Assembly: GCA_011634665.1 (NCBI GenBank)
Contig: WAEK01000017.1
Coordinates: 558,001-622,000 of the forward strand
DNA length: 64,000 nucleotides
Source of the DNA: Mortierella sp. BCC40632
Taxonomy: Eukaryota > Mortierellomycota > Mortierellomycetes > Mortierellales > Mortierellaceae
Direction of reading: 5' to 3'
Shown one piece after another: positions 8,582-19,704 of this stretch. Each line of letters opens with the position of its first letter. The first letter of the stretch is position 1. Below the pieces are notes generated by a model. That model was not told the DNA's origin. It saw only the letters and a list, made by a program, of their open reading frames with translations, and did not search any database. The position numbers and the translations under genes are program-made.

Positions 8582-10426
8582 TTAGACAGCCTCAAAAACT
8601 GTTTGGACCTTGAGATAGTCCACTGCACGGGCATGCTGTTGAAGTGAGCCGCTATCTAAAGTCTCAGCTGCAGCGACCGCACTTGTCGAGGCCGAGGCAG
8701 AGGCCGAGGATGACATGGATGACATGGATGGGGATGCTGAGAGTCCTTCACTACTGGCCACAGTCATGGTCGTCGAGGCAAGGCTTGTAGTCGAGGAATG
8801 AGGTCCAACCACCATCACGGCTGTCCTCAACGCTGTCGTTGCCTGCTCCTGTTCCTCCCCATCCTGTCCCAGTCGAAGGTTCGCCTCAGTCGACTGGACT
8901 CGTAGAGGTTGTTCGGATGACGGACGTTCGTAAAAGATGCAGGTTGGGTGGTGGGGTGAAGGATGATCGGGGATACGACTCTCGTGACCCTCAATGTCGC
9001 TGTTGCTGCCGCTCTCTGCAGAGTCGGTTGACCGACGACCTTCGGCCCGTGAACTACTACCACTGCCATGGTTGCTGCTACTGCTGCTGCTACTACTGCT
9101 GCTGCTACTACTCGCCTGGTCCTGAGCCATCCTGTCCTGGATCGAAAGATTATCCATGGCCATTGTTGCTGCTGCAGCGGCCACTTGTTCATATGCAGGC
9201 AAATCGGGTGTATATTTGGGCGGACTCTGGTCTGCATCATACAACGGCAGGGGAGGTGTCGGAGTCTCAGTCAAGAACATGGGTCGGTCAACGCTCGGTT
9301 CACACCAGTCAAGTCCCTCGCAGGCTCGGTTATCACAAGAAGGTAACGTCCGGATGACGATGGGAAGGTCAAAGTTATGGCTTTCGGTTTTGATAAAGAA
9401 ACGTTCATTCCAGATCGAGACTTGAACCGAATAAGTGATCTTGAGGGCTGTGGACGATTCAGTGGTTGGTGGAGTCAATTTGGGGATTGGCAGGACAAGA
9501 CTAAACTCGCCCTTGGGGATCGCTTTGCGCTCATAATGACAAATGACTTCGTCCTCCTTGTATGTCGTCTCGTTTATCCGTGCTCGTATGTGCCGTGAAA
9601 GTGCAAATTGGCACCGATCGATCGCTGCCGCAGCCGTTAACTTGACATGGACCCGACCACCAGGGGTCAGGTCGGGGTGAGCAAGCAAAAGAGCCGTACC
9701 CATTTTGGGACAGGTCTCCTGAATAGGACCATGCTCGAGACCCGGCGTAGAGAGAGGCATAAAGTTGATCGGCTTAGCCTTGGATTGCCATTTTGAGAGA
9801 CCGTTGGGACGACGGTAGTAGGCAGTGAGTGTGTACTGGTTCTTGAGCCAAGGGTGATCAAAGGAGGCTGGCAAGTTCTTGTCTGGCAGTTGGACCGTGA
9901 ACGGGAAAATATGGTTACCCGCAGGGAGTTGGCCCCACTGATCCTCGGGGATGGGCTCGCGCGAACCCCAGAGAGTCATGGCGACGCTGAAGAGACGGCG
10001 CATATGGTGGTCGAGATGGTCCTGCTGCTTCGAGCTTGGGTAATTGGACTCACCACGAAAGACAATCTTGAGGGCAGGGAGGGTCATGGGCTTGTCGAGG
10101 TAAAGATAGACCATGCCGTGGATCAGATCACTTGGGTAAAAGACTGGACTGGAGCTCTTGCAGTCACCATTGTTAGCGATTTCGATCTTGAACAGCTTTG
10201 GCATTGGGCTGGACAAGACGGCGTGTGGTGGAGTCGAGGTTGAGGGTATGGACTGGGCTGTGGGGTTCGAGGTGGCGGCCAACAGGGCATGGGAGAGGAG
10301 CGAGTGCGAGTGGCTGCTGCTGCCGCGGCGGTGGCGGTGGACTGGGGTCTCTGAAGGCTCAGATGGGTGCGGGTCATGGGCGGTGAGGAGCGTGAAGTTG
10401 CTCTGTTGTAGAAGAGGATCAGCCAT
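8582..10426 (-). CDS. Alpha-arrestin (arrestin-related trafficking adaptor)
   Basis: Single exon, 614 residues from the ATG at 10426. The frame is open further upstream, but that part translates a pyrimidine-rich leader, so this start (MADPLLQQ) is preferred. Residues 1-75 are Ser/His-rich. The arrestin N domain begins near KLFKIEI (about 77) and includes FPFTVQLPD; the C domain follows at about 250-360. Just behind it are PPKY (402-405) and LPAY (409-412), PPxY/LPxY-type motifs of the kind that recruit Rsp5/Nedd4 WW domains. The tail holds a long Ser run (about 440-460) and Ser/Ala-rich disorder. Known role of the family: linking a HECT ubiquitin ligase to plasma-membrane transporters for endocytosis. 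Length and motif placement are typical. The specific cargo cannot be inferred. Confidence 0.9.
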   Translation of the reverse strand: MADPLLQQSNFTLLTAHDPHPSEPSETPVHRHRRGSSSHSHSLLSHALLAATSNPTAQSIPSTSTPPHAVLSSPMPKLFKIEIANNGDCKSSSPVFYPSDLIHGMVYLYLDKPMTLPALKIVFRGESNYPSSKQQDHLDHHMRRLFSVAMTLWGSREPIPEDQWGQLPAGNHIFPFTVQLPDKNLPASFDHPWLKNQYTLTAYYRRPNGLSKWQSKAKPINFMPLSTPGLEHGPIQETCPKMGTALLLAHPDLTPGGRVHVKLTAAAAIDRCQFALSRHIRARINETTYKEDEVICHYERKAIPKGEFSLVLPIPKLTPPTTESSTALKITYSVQVSIWNERFFIKTESHNFDLPIVIRTLPSCDNRACEGLDWCEPSVDRPMFLTETPTPPLPLYDADQSPPKYTPDLPAYEQVAAAAATMAMDNLSIQDRMAQDQASSSSSSSSSSSSSNHGSGSSSRAEGRRSTDSAESGSNSDIEGHESRIPDHPSPHHPTCIFYERPSSEQPLRVQSTEANLRLGQDGEEQEQATTALRTAVMVVGPHSSTTSLASTTMTVASSEGLSASPSMSSMSSSASASASTSAVAAAETLDSGSLQQHARAVDYLKVQTVFEAV

Positions 10427-10700
10427 GGTGGGCGATAGTCTGATTAAGTGAGGGGGAGGGTGAGAGGAGAGTGTACAGGCAAAGAAGAGGACAAAATGGA
10501 GGAGAAGGAGGAGGATGAGGGTGAAGAGGAAAGGGACAAGGGTTAAAAGACGGGAATAAGGAAGAAGAAAAGGAAGAACGACGGTTAGTGAGAACAAGAA
10601 GGGAAACAAGTGTCGAGAGAAGGAGAGAACAACAGAAAAGACAAAAGAAAAGACGGCAAGGATACAAAGGGAAAGAAAAAAAGAAAAGGGCATCGAGTCA
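10427..10700 (-). promoter_or_regulatory. Pyrimidine-rich leader/core promoter of the arrestin gene
   Basis: Almost entirely purine on + (hence C/T on the sense strand) up to the start codon. Comparable tracts precede several other genes in the window. Whether it is promoter, 5' UTR or both cannot be decided from sequence. Confidence 0.45.
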
Positions 10701-10792
10701 AGAGGAATGCATAAAAAGCCGTGTGTGACATCACGCACACTCTGTCCACGGTCAAGCACAAAAGAAAATTGGATCTCCTCCTCTTTCTACTC

Positions 10793-10829
<37 letters not shown>

Positions 10830-11302
10830 GCGCAATGGTGGAGAGAAAGAGAGAGGCTTGGCCCTATTGGTCTCTCCCCCTCTGCAGTCCTGGTTGGTTT
10901 TGCCGACATGGCCAACATCGCCTATGTAGCCACAGTCATGTCCTTGCGCGCCTGCCCTCTTGCTTTTTTCTTCTCTCGCAAAGCTCCGTAGTTACTGCCA
11001 CCTCTCTCGTTCTCCCCCCTGCTTCATCTCTTTCCTCACGCGTGGCCATGTGCCTGGCCAGGCCTTGGTCTGCTCATAAAAATTGTTTCTCGGACTCTCT
11101 GCTTGGCCATCCGACACTCGCTCTCTTCAAGGTCTCGCCCTCTCTTTTCTGGGCCAAACATCCAGAACAAGATTCGTTCCCAGGTCAGCGGGGGTGGAAG
11201 AGAGAGAGGAGAAGGGGGTAACGAATGTAGCGAATGTGTATGTGAGAGTGTACGAGAGGAGTGTGTATGTTTGCTGACTTGGTAAACATAATACAACAGT
11301 GC

Positions 11303-11325
11303 TGTTGTGGACAAGGTCCACAACA
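11303..11325. other. Perfect 10-bp hairpin with 3-nt loop
   Basis: TGTTGTGGAC, loop AAG, GTCCACAACA. It lies in otherwise unannotated sequence about 0.6 kb beyond the arrestin leader. Function unknown. Confidence 0.6.
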
Positions 11326-12112
11326 CACATCCGTCTTCAATCATGCGGCGGATAATGATCAGTGAATTGTGGATCGTGAAGGCAAATCAAGCACCCACCA
11401 ATGGCACAGGTACCAATAATATTAATCCCGTTCGGTAGGGGGGTAAGGGAGGGAGAGGGAGGGTCCGGACAAAAAAAAAAAAAAACGAAAAGGTGTGGGG
11501 CGGGGGGAGGAAGAGAAGAGGAATATATTGAACAGATGATGGGTAATGGCGAATGTTCAGGGAGCAGTAAATGTGGGACCCAATGCTAAACAAAGTTTTT
11601 TTTGCCTGCCGAATTCATTTTCTCTGGGAAGGGGACAGGGGGGAGCGCTTTTGAATCTTACCTTGGTCGTCTGTGTAAAGTGCTGTTGAGATTGAAGGTT
11701 GACAAGGGGGGGAAGAAGAAGACAGGCAGGTAGGCAAGGAGGGGGGGGGAGGGGTCTGTAGAGAAGGTGGGCAGGTGGAGAAGGGGGAAAGAGCTCAGGC
11801 CGAGGGGGAAAGAGCGAGCGGATGAATTGTGGAGAGGGGATCAACCGAACAAAAGGAGAATGAAGGTATGATGAGAAAAAAAAGGGAGTAGAGATGGTCC
11901 GTGTTGCAAGATGATTTTTGGCTGGACAGAAGATTTGTTTGGTCTAGAGTGTTTGGTGTGGAGAAGAGAGCTTCTGATGCTTTTTGTGTGCAGCAGTTGT
12001 GATTGTTGTTGTTGCTGTCGTTGTTGAGCTGGTTGTTATTAGTGTTAGTCTGTAGGCTAAGAAGCAGCGAACGGATGTACTGGTGAGAGAGTTGTTGAAC
12101 AGAGAGGGGAGG

Positions 12113-12146
<34 letters not shown>

Positions 12147-13617
12147 TCAAAAACGGACAAAGGGCACTACTAATTGAAGACCGACCTCCGACAGGCACGT
12201 GCAATGGACAAGGGAGAAAGAACCATCCGACCCAACGGTCGTCGGTCCTTTTCTCGATCCTATGGGACGTCAATAGGTCTTCGGGCGAAGCCCAAAGAGA
12301 TGAGAGAAAGAGACTTGTTGCTTCTCCGTTCTCGTGCCTTCCAATCGCTTCCCGCCCAAACAGCCTTCTGGTGACCCTGTCTCTTGTCCAAGAGCTGAGA
12401 TATTGCTTGAATCTAGACTATGCTCCGATACCAATCCGTCCTTCGGTCTCGGTCCTTGTCCACTTTCCGGGCCACTGGCGTCTGACGTTGCTGTTTCGCC
12501 TCCTCATCAATGCTCCCCAATGGCACGAAAGGGTCTTGACGAAGGAGAATGCGGGGCAATCCTCTTTTTATGTTTGTGCTCGATTGTGTTCAGTGTGTTT
12601 GTGTCGCTTGTGCTCGGTCTCTTTTGAGCAAAACTTTTTTTTATGTTGGGTCTCTGTCTTGTGTGCAATTATGGATTCACCCTTGCTCGGGTCTCATTCC
12701 CATATTCGATCGTCCCGAGTTATGACTGAAATATTTTTTGACAAGTGCCAATGGAATGTGGAGACAATCTTTTTTTTTTTTTTTTTTTTTTTTCATTAAC
12801 AGTTTTTCCTTGTATGGGACTTTGCCCCGTAAAGGTTCGTCGATGCGATCGTCTTATTTTCTCTCTTAGGGCTGGACTGTGTACACTGTATGTACTGTAC
12901 ATTTGGTTTGGCTCACTTTTGGTCATGCATCCCGATGTGTTAAAAACTAAATTCCTGCCGGCCCAGTCCCCCCCTCCTTCCTCCGATGTTGTGGAACAAC
13001 TATGACAAACAATTGTCGATCACAAGGCCAATTTCCTGCGAGCTAATTCTTGTTTTCTTCTCTCGGAATGGGAGAGTCGATGGACAACTCGCTCTTTCTT
13101 CCTTCTCGCTCCCAAGCGCCACACTCCCCTTCAGTCTCATCTCCCAGGTTCTCGACCTTTTATTTTTTTTCTCGACGCACGTGTAGAAATCTGCGGCTGG
13201 CCTCATTTCAATTGACCTTTATTTTTCGCGACCTTTCCACTCATCACCTTGCTTGCCAGCCAACACAATCCTTCAAAAGTCAAACATGTCCTTGGCTTGA
13301 ACTGTGAAAAAGTGTATAATAGAAAGTGGAGCCAAATCTGATCGGTGAGATGCGATGTAGTTTATTCGATGGCAATGACCTGTTTTTTTTTTTTTTTTTA
13401 TTGTCCCTGAAAGGCTCGCCTAGAGGAGTAAAAGAAAAGATACTGTCTGCAGACCTATTGCAGATCGTATATCAACATTTCCTCTGGCTCTCTACTTGGC
13501 TTCCTATCTATTGACTTAGCCGAAGAAAAGCTGTGATCCACGATACGGACATTAGCCCTGCCTTGCTCATATTCTTGTTAAATGGCCAGATGGTACTAGA
13601 GTTGACTAGTAAAGTAT

Positions 13618-13761
13618 TCGTCTTCCTCAGGTTTACGTTTTTCGATTCGCTCCCGTATGCGATCTCGACTGTTTGGGTGTTATTTCGTATGTGTGTAACG
13701 CAACAGGGAGAGCGAAAAAACGAAAGCGATAAACTGTCGCTTTCAAACCTGAGGAAGACGA
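13618..13761. mobile_element. Foldback/MITE-like element with 17-bp terminal inverted repeats
   Basis: Left end TCGTCTTCCTCAGGTTT (13618-13634) is the exact reverse complement of the right end at 13745-13761. Partial inverted similarity extends inward (CGTTTTTCG against CGTTTTTTCG). An 8-bp perfect hairpin (GAAAGCGA...TCGCTTTC, 13722-13744) abuts the right arm. No clear target-site duplication. A structured non-coding RNA is the alternative. Confidence 0.6.
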
Positions 13762-14129
13762 TTGTTTTAGGGAGGGGACGAAGATTAAAAGCAACGGCAA
13801 TAACAATAGAGTAGTCAAGGACTTGCATGTATCACAGGGTATTCATGCTTCTCTCTCTCTCAGTCAGTCATTTGACCTCTTTTTATGGCGTTTCATTGCC
13901 GATTTCCTTCCTCGACTTTAGACAAGAGTTCTTTTATACCTCCAGCCAGACCTGTAAGCTTCTTTGGAGAGGAACCAGAATTTTAAGAAAGTTTCTGACC
14001 TGGCTCGCATAAAAATACTTAGTTTCAAACAAAGGTCTCTCACATTTTCAACAGTGCTTCGTCACCGAAAACTTTGCAAACTCCATCCATCCTGGTGTTC
14101 ATAATTCCAGACAATCAATCATTACACTG

Positions 14130-14167
<38 letters not shown>

Positions 14168-16072
14168 GTTCTTGGCAGACTTGCATGTCTTTTTCTCTTT
14201 TTCTCTTTTTCAGAGATTTTTTACTGAGTGGTGGAGGTTGGTGCAAATTTGTTTCGATGAATCTGTAGAGGTTTAGGTGGATACTATTGAAGTTTTAGGG
14301 CCATTCCTCCTCACAAGTCATATCTCCACTCATGATCTAAACAAGAGAAGCAATCATTCATATGTTGACACAAGCTAAACAAAGAGACTATCGCTGCCAG
14401 TACATATTCCGGTGCAAGAGATAAAGACCAGCCTTCTGTAACATCAATTCAAGCAACGAGTGTTACAGTTGGTCGAGGGTATTTGTACTTGAATTTTTTT
14501 CGCTTGTCTTGTTGACTGTGAGATCTTATTTACACCCAGTGTTGTAGTGCCTGTTGGCAATGTTATTAGCCGCTTCGAGTACTTGTGGATGATGCTAGGG
14601 TAGTGCGTAGTTGAAGTGGGCAACTTTTACGTTGAATTATAAAAGTAGTAAAAAATATGAACAGTCGCACAAAAGAAAACATACACAGTAAGGGCGTACT
14701 CTGTAGTCTTGCTAATGCCCTGACTGATCTCTATTTAAGCAAAGCTAGCGAAAAGTCATTTTTCATTTTTTTTTTCAACTTGCACTATTCATGTTGTTCA
14801 TGACGAAGAGAGTTGATCTACGGGTACCATAGTTCTGAGCCGCAAGACTTGCGGCATTGCAGCCAGTCGTGCTCGATACACTCATTGGACTTTGTAACAA
14901 AATCTCTTCGTAGTCCTTGAGGCATCGTTCCAAGTCGGACTTGAATGACATTTTTGATATTCCATTTGATCACCGGCGACCCCCTTACATAACTGAGTAA
15001 ACAACTGTATCACTAATGAAGAAAATTGGAGAATATCCATTTTGGCAAACCTGGGGTGGTTGTGAGTGTCTTTAATGGCTAATTCCTTGAATGAGTCCAT
15101 TCTGAAGATCCTAGAAAAATGAAAGTTGCAGCTCGGACAAGGAGATAGCTTGTTGGTCAAATGAGAAAAAAAAAGTCGTCTAAAAACAACAAACCACGAA
15201 GGAAGGAGACTCCATTCTCTACCAGTGCCTGTGAGGCATCAGATGAGTAACAGTGAGTAAAGCTGGTTCAGGGAGACACTGGCTGTATGGATGTGCATCT
15301 GGAAGCTGTTCATCCCACCCTCACAGCCACGTATTTGAAGTAAAAATACCAAATAGGATCCAAGAACGAAGTCAAGCGACTTTACCTTAGGAGCGTATTA
15401 GGGAGTATTAAGAAAGATCTGATATGTGATCTTAAGGAGAGTCTGATGGAGCAAACGATTGAGGCCGTGTTTACCTTGGTCTTCTTTTAAAAAGTATTGT
15501 CTAGACTAAAGGCAAGAAGACCGACATATGTCCTTGGTTTGGGCCATCATTTAGGAGGATGAAAAAAAGGGGGATTCTCAGTCTTTATCGTTATAGTATA
15601 TATAAAAAAAAGAACGTATTACTGCAAGAGGCGTTTGGCTAGCAGGAGAACTAATTACAAATGGGCTGGGACGGTAAGTGCTGAACAAGAGAAAGGAGTA
15701 ATAAAAGTAAAAGCACCGGCAATAGAAGAGAGGAGAGGGGTATATAGTAGCAAAGAAGGTCAAGATAACAAGAAAAAAAGAAAAAGAAAAAGAAAAAGAC
15801 AAAGTAGTGTATAGACAGTCAAAGAGTATTGAGATAAGGAAAAGAGAAAAGAAAAAAAGAAAGGAAAAGAAAGGCATCATAAACCATGGGCGTTATCCTC
15901 AGCTTCCTCTTTCCAGGTGGCTTGATCCCATTGCCTGTATCCATATCATATCGTAGTGTGGCCATTGTCATGATCTCGTAGTAAAATTACCGGACTTCAG
16001 GGCGCCATCAATCAAACACACGTACACACGCATCCTCCCCCAATTCCTCAAACGATGGACGAACACGTCGCC

Positions 16073-18229
16073 TTACAAAGAATCATTATTCATTACAGTC
16101 GCCAGAGGTGTTGTTGGCGCGGATGAATTCACCGTCGGCGTGGATGCGCAAATCTCATCCGTCGCTGAGACGACAATGAACCGACTGCACTTGGTCGGAC
16201 TCGCTGGAATCGCCCTCTCGACAGTGAACATCCGTCCTGTCGCGCTCTTCTTCACCATCACGACATCGCTCGTAGGGGTTGTCGGGGTGGCCGAGGTTGG
16301 GGTTAATGTCTCGCCGTGGTGGAGATGGTGAAGGTGATGTGCATGACCATTTCCAGGAAGAACCCTCAAGCCATTGTTTCCTGCAGTGACTGAGTCATAG
16401 GACGACGACCTCTGCGAATTCTCTAGGACGTACTGTCCATTGTTAGCTCGAGCGCTGCTTCCTGCAACAGGGGTGCTGCAACGACGCTCAGGGCAGGGCG
16501 CAATTGAGGTAGATGTCGACACTGACCCATGTGTTCTCCTTATCGGGCGATCCATCCACTGCGCCTTCGGCATGTTTGTTCCAGGAGGCGCGTGTTGACA
16601 GGAGTGCGGGGACAAGGGCGAAGGAGAAGGAGATCGTGGAAGTGGAGGTACTGTTGCTTGGACATGAGTAGGCCGTGATGACTCGAATGTGGTGGTCGAG
16701 AGAGACCTCTGACGAAAGTATCCTTCCTTTTGTGCTGACATGGCATTCGGTCCCAGTCCGTGGTCAGTTCCAGTAAATGGTCCAATAGATCCAGAGCGGT
16801 GCGGCAGCTCGCCTCCAACTCGTCCATGGAGACAACTTCCGACACTGCTTGTGCTAGAGACACTACTGCAACTATAGCTGGGTGTGCCGCCCACCATGGA
16901 CTGTCCTGTGTCTCCGCATGGACTCTCTGTATCCTGGTGAGGATGGACGCGGTTCATTGTCTGATGATGTTGGTCGCTGCTGTCGCTGCTACTCTGACCC
17001 GTTTCGCTAGGGTGTTTGGCATGGGCATCGTCCAAAGGATGAACGCCTCCTGTTCCTGTCGATGGTTCTAAATAAAACAATCCTCCATCGCGATTCTCTG
17101 GTCCACGGTCCATAGCAGCGCTGTGCTTCTCCTCTGGTACTTGGATTGACAAATTGCGGATGTTGCTGCTGCTACTGCTTCTATCGATACCTGGATGGTT
17201 ACCACTGCCAACGGACGAGGTCGCAATCGATGAAAATGACGCAAACTGGAAGGATGATGTTGAAGTGGGTGGGGGAATAATGACTTGGGACCGTCGGGAA
17301 GAGGTGCTTGTAACCGAGTGGATAGATGATCCCGATTGAGTCCGCTGGTGGTTTGATTTGCCACTGCCACTGCAGCCGCTACAGTTGCTAATATTACTAC
17401 TGATACTGTTGCCACGTGGAATTGAGACGGGCGGAGTGCTGTGGCCGTTGTTACCGTAGACATGGATACCCGAAGCAGGCCCAATACTAGGACTAGGAGG
17501 CAACTTTGGTGAAGGAGGCAAGGAGGCATCATGGAGCGACCGCGGAGGCGCCGAGTTCGATCGAACTGCAGCTGTATTGGGTCCCGTAGAAGAAGCAGAT
17601 GAAACTGTCAGGCTGGAGAGGGCTGAAGGCGAAGACGCTGTCGTCGTTGGAGAAGTAGCTGTCGTAGGCGATTGAACGGCAGAGCCAGCAGTGATCGATG
17701 TCGTACTCAAGGTTCTTGTTCTGAAGGGCGGTGGATTCGACGAAGACGATTCGATGATGAACCGACCTCGTGTTGTGGTTGTGGTTGTGGTCGAAGGAGA
17801 CGACGACTGTCCTCCCGCTGAAGTCGATGTCACAGAAGTGGAGGAAGCCTCCTTGGCAATGGGGTGCTTGACAGACACATCCTCTGCTAAGGCAGTCGCC
17901 GACGAGGTAGGCGACGAAGGAGGGAGTAAGACTTTCTCAAGGTTGTTTCTGTCAATATGGCTACCGCTACTGCTGCTGCTACTGTCATCCTGTCTGGAAG
18001 CAGCTTGCTTAACATCTAGAGACCGTTTGCGGACCGTGTCCCGGATAGGTGCAATGGTGGCCGCAAATGCAGCTTCGGACAGAGTTTTGGACCGGTTCTG
18101 TTGAAAGATATCCTTTACTTCCTCACCCAACGCCAGTTCGCAGGCCGAGCTCCTTCTCGCCAATGAAGGCGAGTCCTTTGCAGGGGCTAGGGCAGGAGTA
18201 GATGTCGTCCCTAAAGGCTTTTTTGAAAC

Positions 18230-18262
<33 letters not shown>

Positions 18263-19339
18263 TTGCTGCTGAAGTTTCTGACGCTGTCGCGTGGCATCGG
18301 CACCTAGTCCGGGAAAGACTGGACGAGCGGATGAGCTTGCAGTTGGTTCATCATTCCAATGGACACGAGGCAGAGTCGCGTAGTGAGGCGGAGTGGTCAT
18401 TGTGGCCAGCTCTGGTCGAGTCAATCCCGAAAGCACGCTCTCCAACCAGACAGAGGGCAACACCCGTGGACGTCGCTCGTAAATGTCTCCACTCTCAAGA
18501 ACATGGCTGGGATGGAGAGAGGAACTTGAGACGGATCCTGCCGGGGGAATAGGGTTCCCTAATGTAGGCGCAGGAGCCTGTGGCGCGATTCCTCCACTGG
18601 CAGTACACTCCTGGGCTGATGACGCGGTCGAGGTGGATGATTTCGAAAGGCCAAGTATCCAGCTCGAGGGGAGTCCCGATCGGCGTTGAGAATCCTTTGG
18701 CCGAATCGTCTCCAATGACAGCGAGGCATCATGTCCGAGCTTGTCGTGATCTCGTCTGGGTCGATGGGCCGCCAAGAGCTGACCTAGGATGGACTGGCCC
18801 AGTGGGAGTCGGAACCGGCTAGTGCTTCCACCGCCACCACCAGAGACTTGGCGGGAGGTGGAAGAGTTCGCGTGGCCTGTTGGAGCAAAGACATGGCCGC
18901 CAGAAAAGGTCAAGGCTGTACCCAGCGGGAGCGAGAGGGTGCTGTCGTGGAGCAGAACCGGTTTACCGTGTTGGGTCAAGGTCGCGGTCTTGAGCGGGAG
19001 AGCGGGCGAGGTGGGCGAGGTCGGGCGATGCTTCAGGTGCAGCGGGGAAGGACTAGAAGGCGAGAGAGCGGGCGAGGCTGAAGGCGTCGGGTAGGGGTGT
19101 GGTCGATCAATGGGAGAGGAAGGGGTGGCGGTGGAGGAAGAGGCAGGTGATGAGACAGAGGCTGAGACAGAGGCAGAGAGAGAGGCTGTGGCGGCGGCGG
19201 TGGTGGTGGAGGTTGGAGGAGAGAGTCGAGCAGTGGGACGAGTCATGGCTTGGGGAGAGGCATAAGTCGGCGGTGAAGGGAAGGCACCATTACTTGGCTC
19301 TCGCTCTACTTCGCACACAGACAGAAAGATGGAGTGCAA
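16073..19339 (-). CDS. Ser/Thr/Pro-rich, largely disordered protein (1088 aa)
   Basis: Single long exon; the start at 19339 has an alternative in-frame ATG at 19246 (MTRPTARL). Low-complexity Ser/Thr/Pro throughout, a poly-Gln tract of about 17 residues encoded near 18229-18270, and a His-rich patch (HHLHHLHH). More ordered islands include VWLESVLSGL and HYATLPRVHW, and the C-terminal segment around GRMFTVERAI and SRFIVVSATDE. Two RFx[VI] tetrapeptides (RFII near 17765, RFIV near 16180) match the docking motif known for CCT domains of SPAK/OSR1-type Ste20 kinases, which suggests a kinase-docking scaffold. This is only a hypothesis. No enzymatic domain or membrane segment seen. The absence of stops over 3.2 kb and the phospho-acceptor-rich composition support it as a real gene. 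Confidence 0.75.
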
Positions 19340-19530
19340 GAAGTGATAGCGGACGAAAAGAATAAAAAGTTGAGAACCTGCTCACGAAGACAAGGAGCCG
19401 TGCTGGAGAAGGACAGGGCGCACGGGAGGAGGAGAAGGGAGAGAGAGAGTAAGAGAAAGGTGAAAGAAGAGGAGGAGGAGAGAGAGGAGGAGGAAGAGGA
19501 GGAAGAAGAAGCGGGGGCGGGAGAGAAAGG
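19340..19530 (-). promoter_or_regulatory. Pyrimidine-rich leader of the Ser/Pro-rich gene
   Basis: The + strand is a GA-rich block (GAGGAGGAG- and AGAGAGAG-type) directly upstream of the start, so the sense strand is C/T-rich. Same pattern as at other genes here. Confidence 0.4.
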
Positions 19531-19667
19531 AACGGACCCTCACACGCTGCTCTTTCTCGTTCGTGCTTTCTTTTGTTCTCTCTTTTCTGTTCACGCTCTC
19601 ACAGTTGAGGAGAGTTGCTGCAGCAATGAAACTGAGTCTATGCGGGAGTGCGAAAAGGGAAGGCGCG

Positions 19668-19704
<37 letters not shown>

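Larger units (their letters stand above)
10760..16072. other. 5.3-kb gene-poor region
   Basis: No convincing protein gene. Holds (CT)n at about 10798-10827, a perfect hairpin at 11303-11325, an A-run at 12118-12143, T-runs at 12770-12793, a foldback element at 13618-13761 and A33 at 14130-14162. The frame at 14882-15160 (-) is short and not recognised. 15880-16072 is probably the 3' UTR of the downstream minus-strand gene. The rest may be long promoters or non-coding RNA. Confidence 0.5.

Noticed and set aside
10427..10759. N-terminal extension of the arrestin frame
   Set aside because: It translates a pyrimidine-rich leader into a Phe/Ser/Leu-rich string with no arrestin similarity; ATG 10426 starts a normal sequence.
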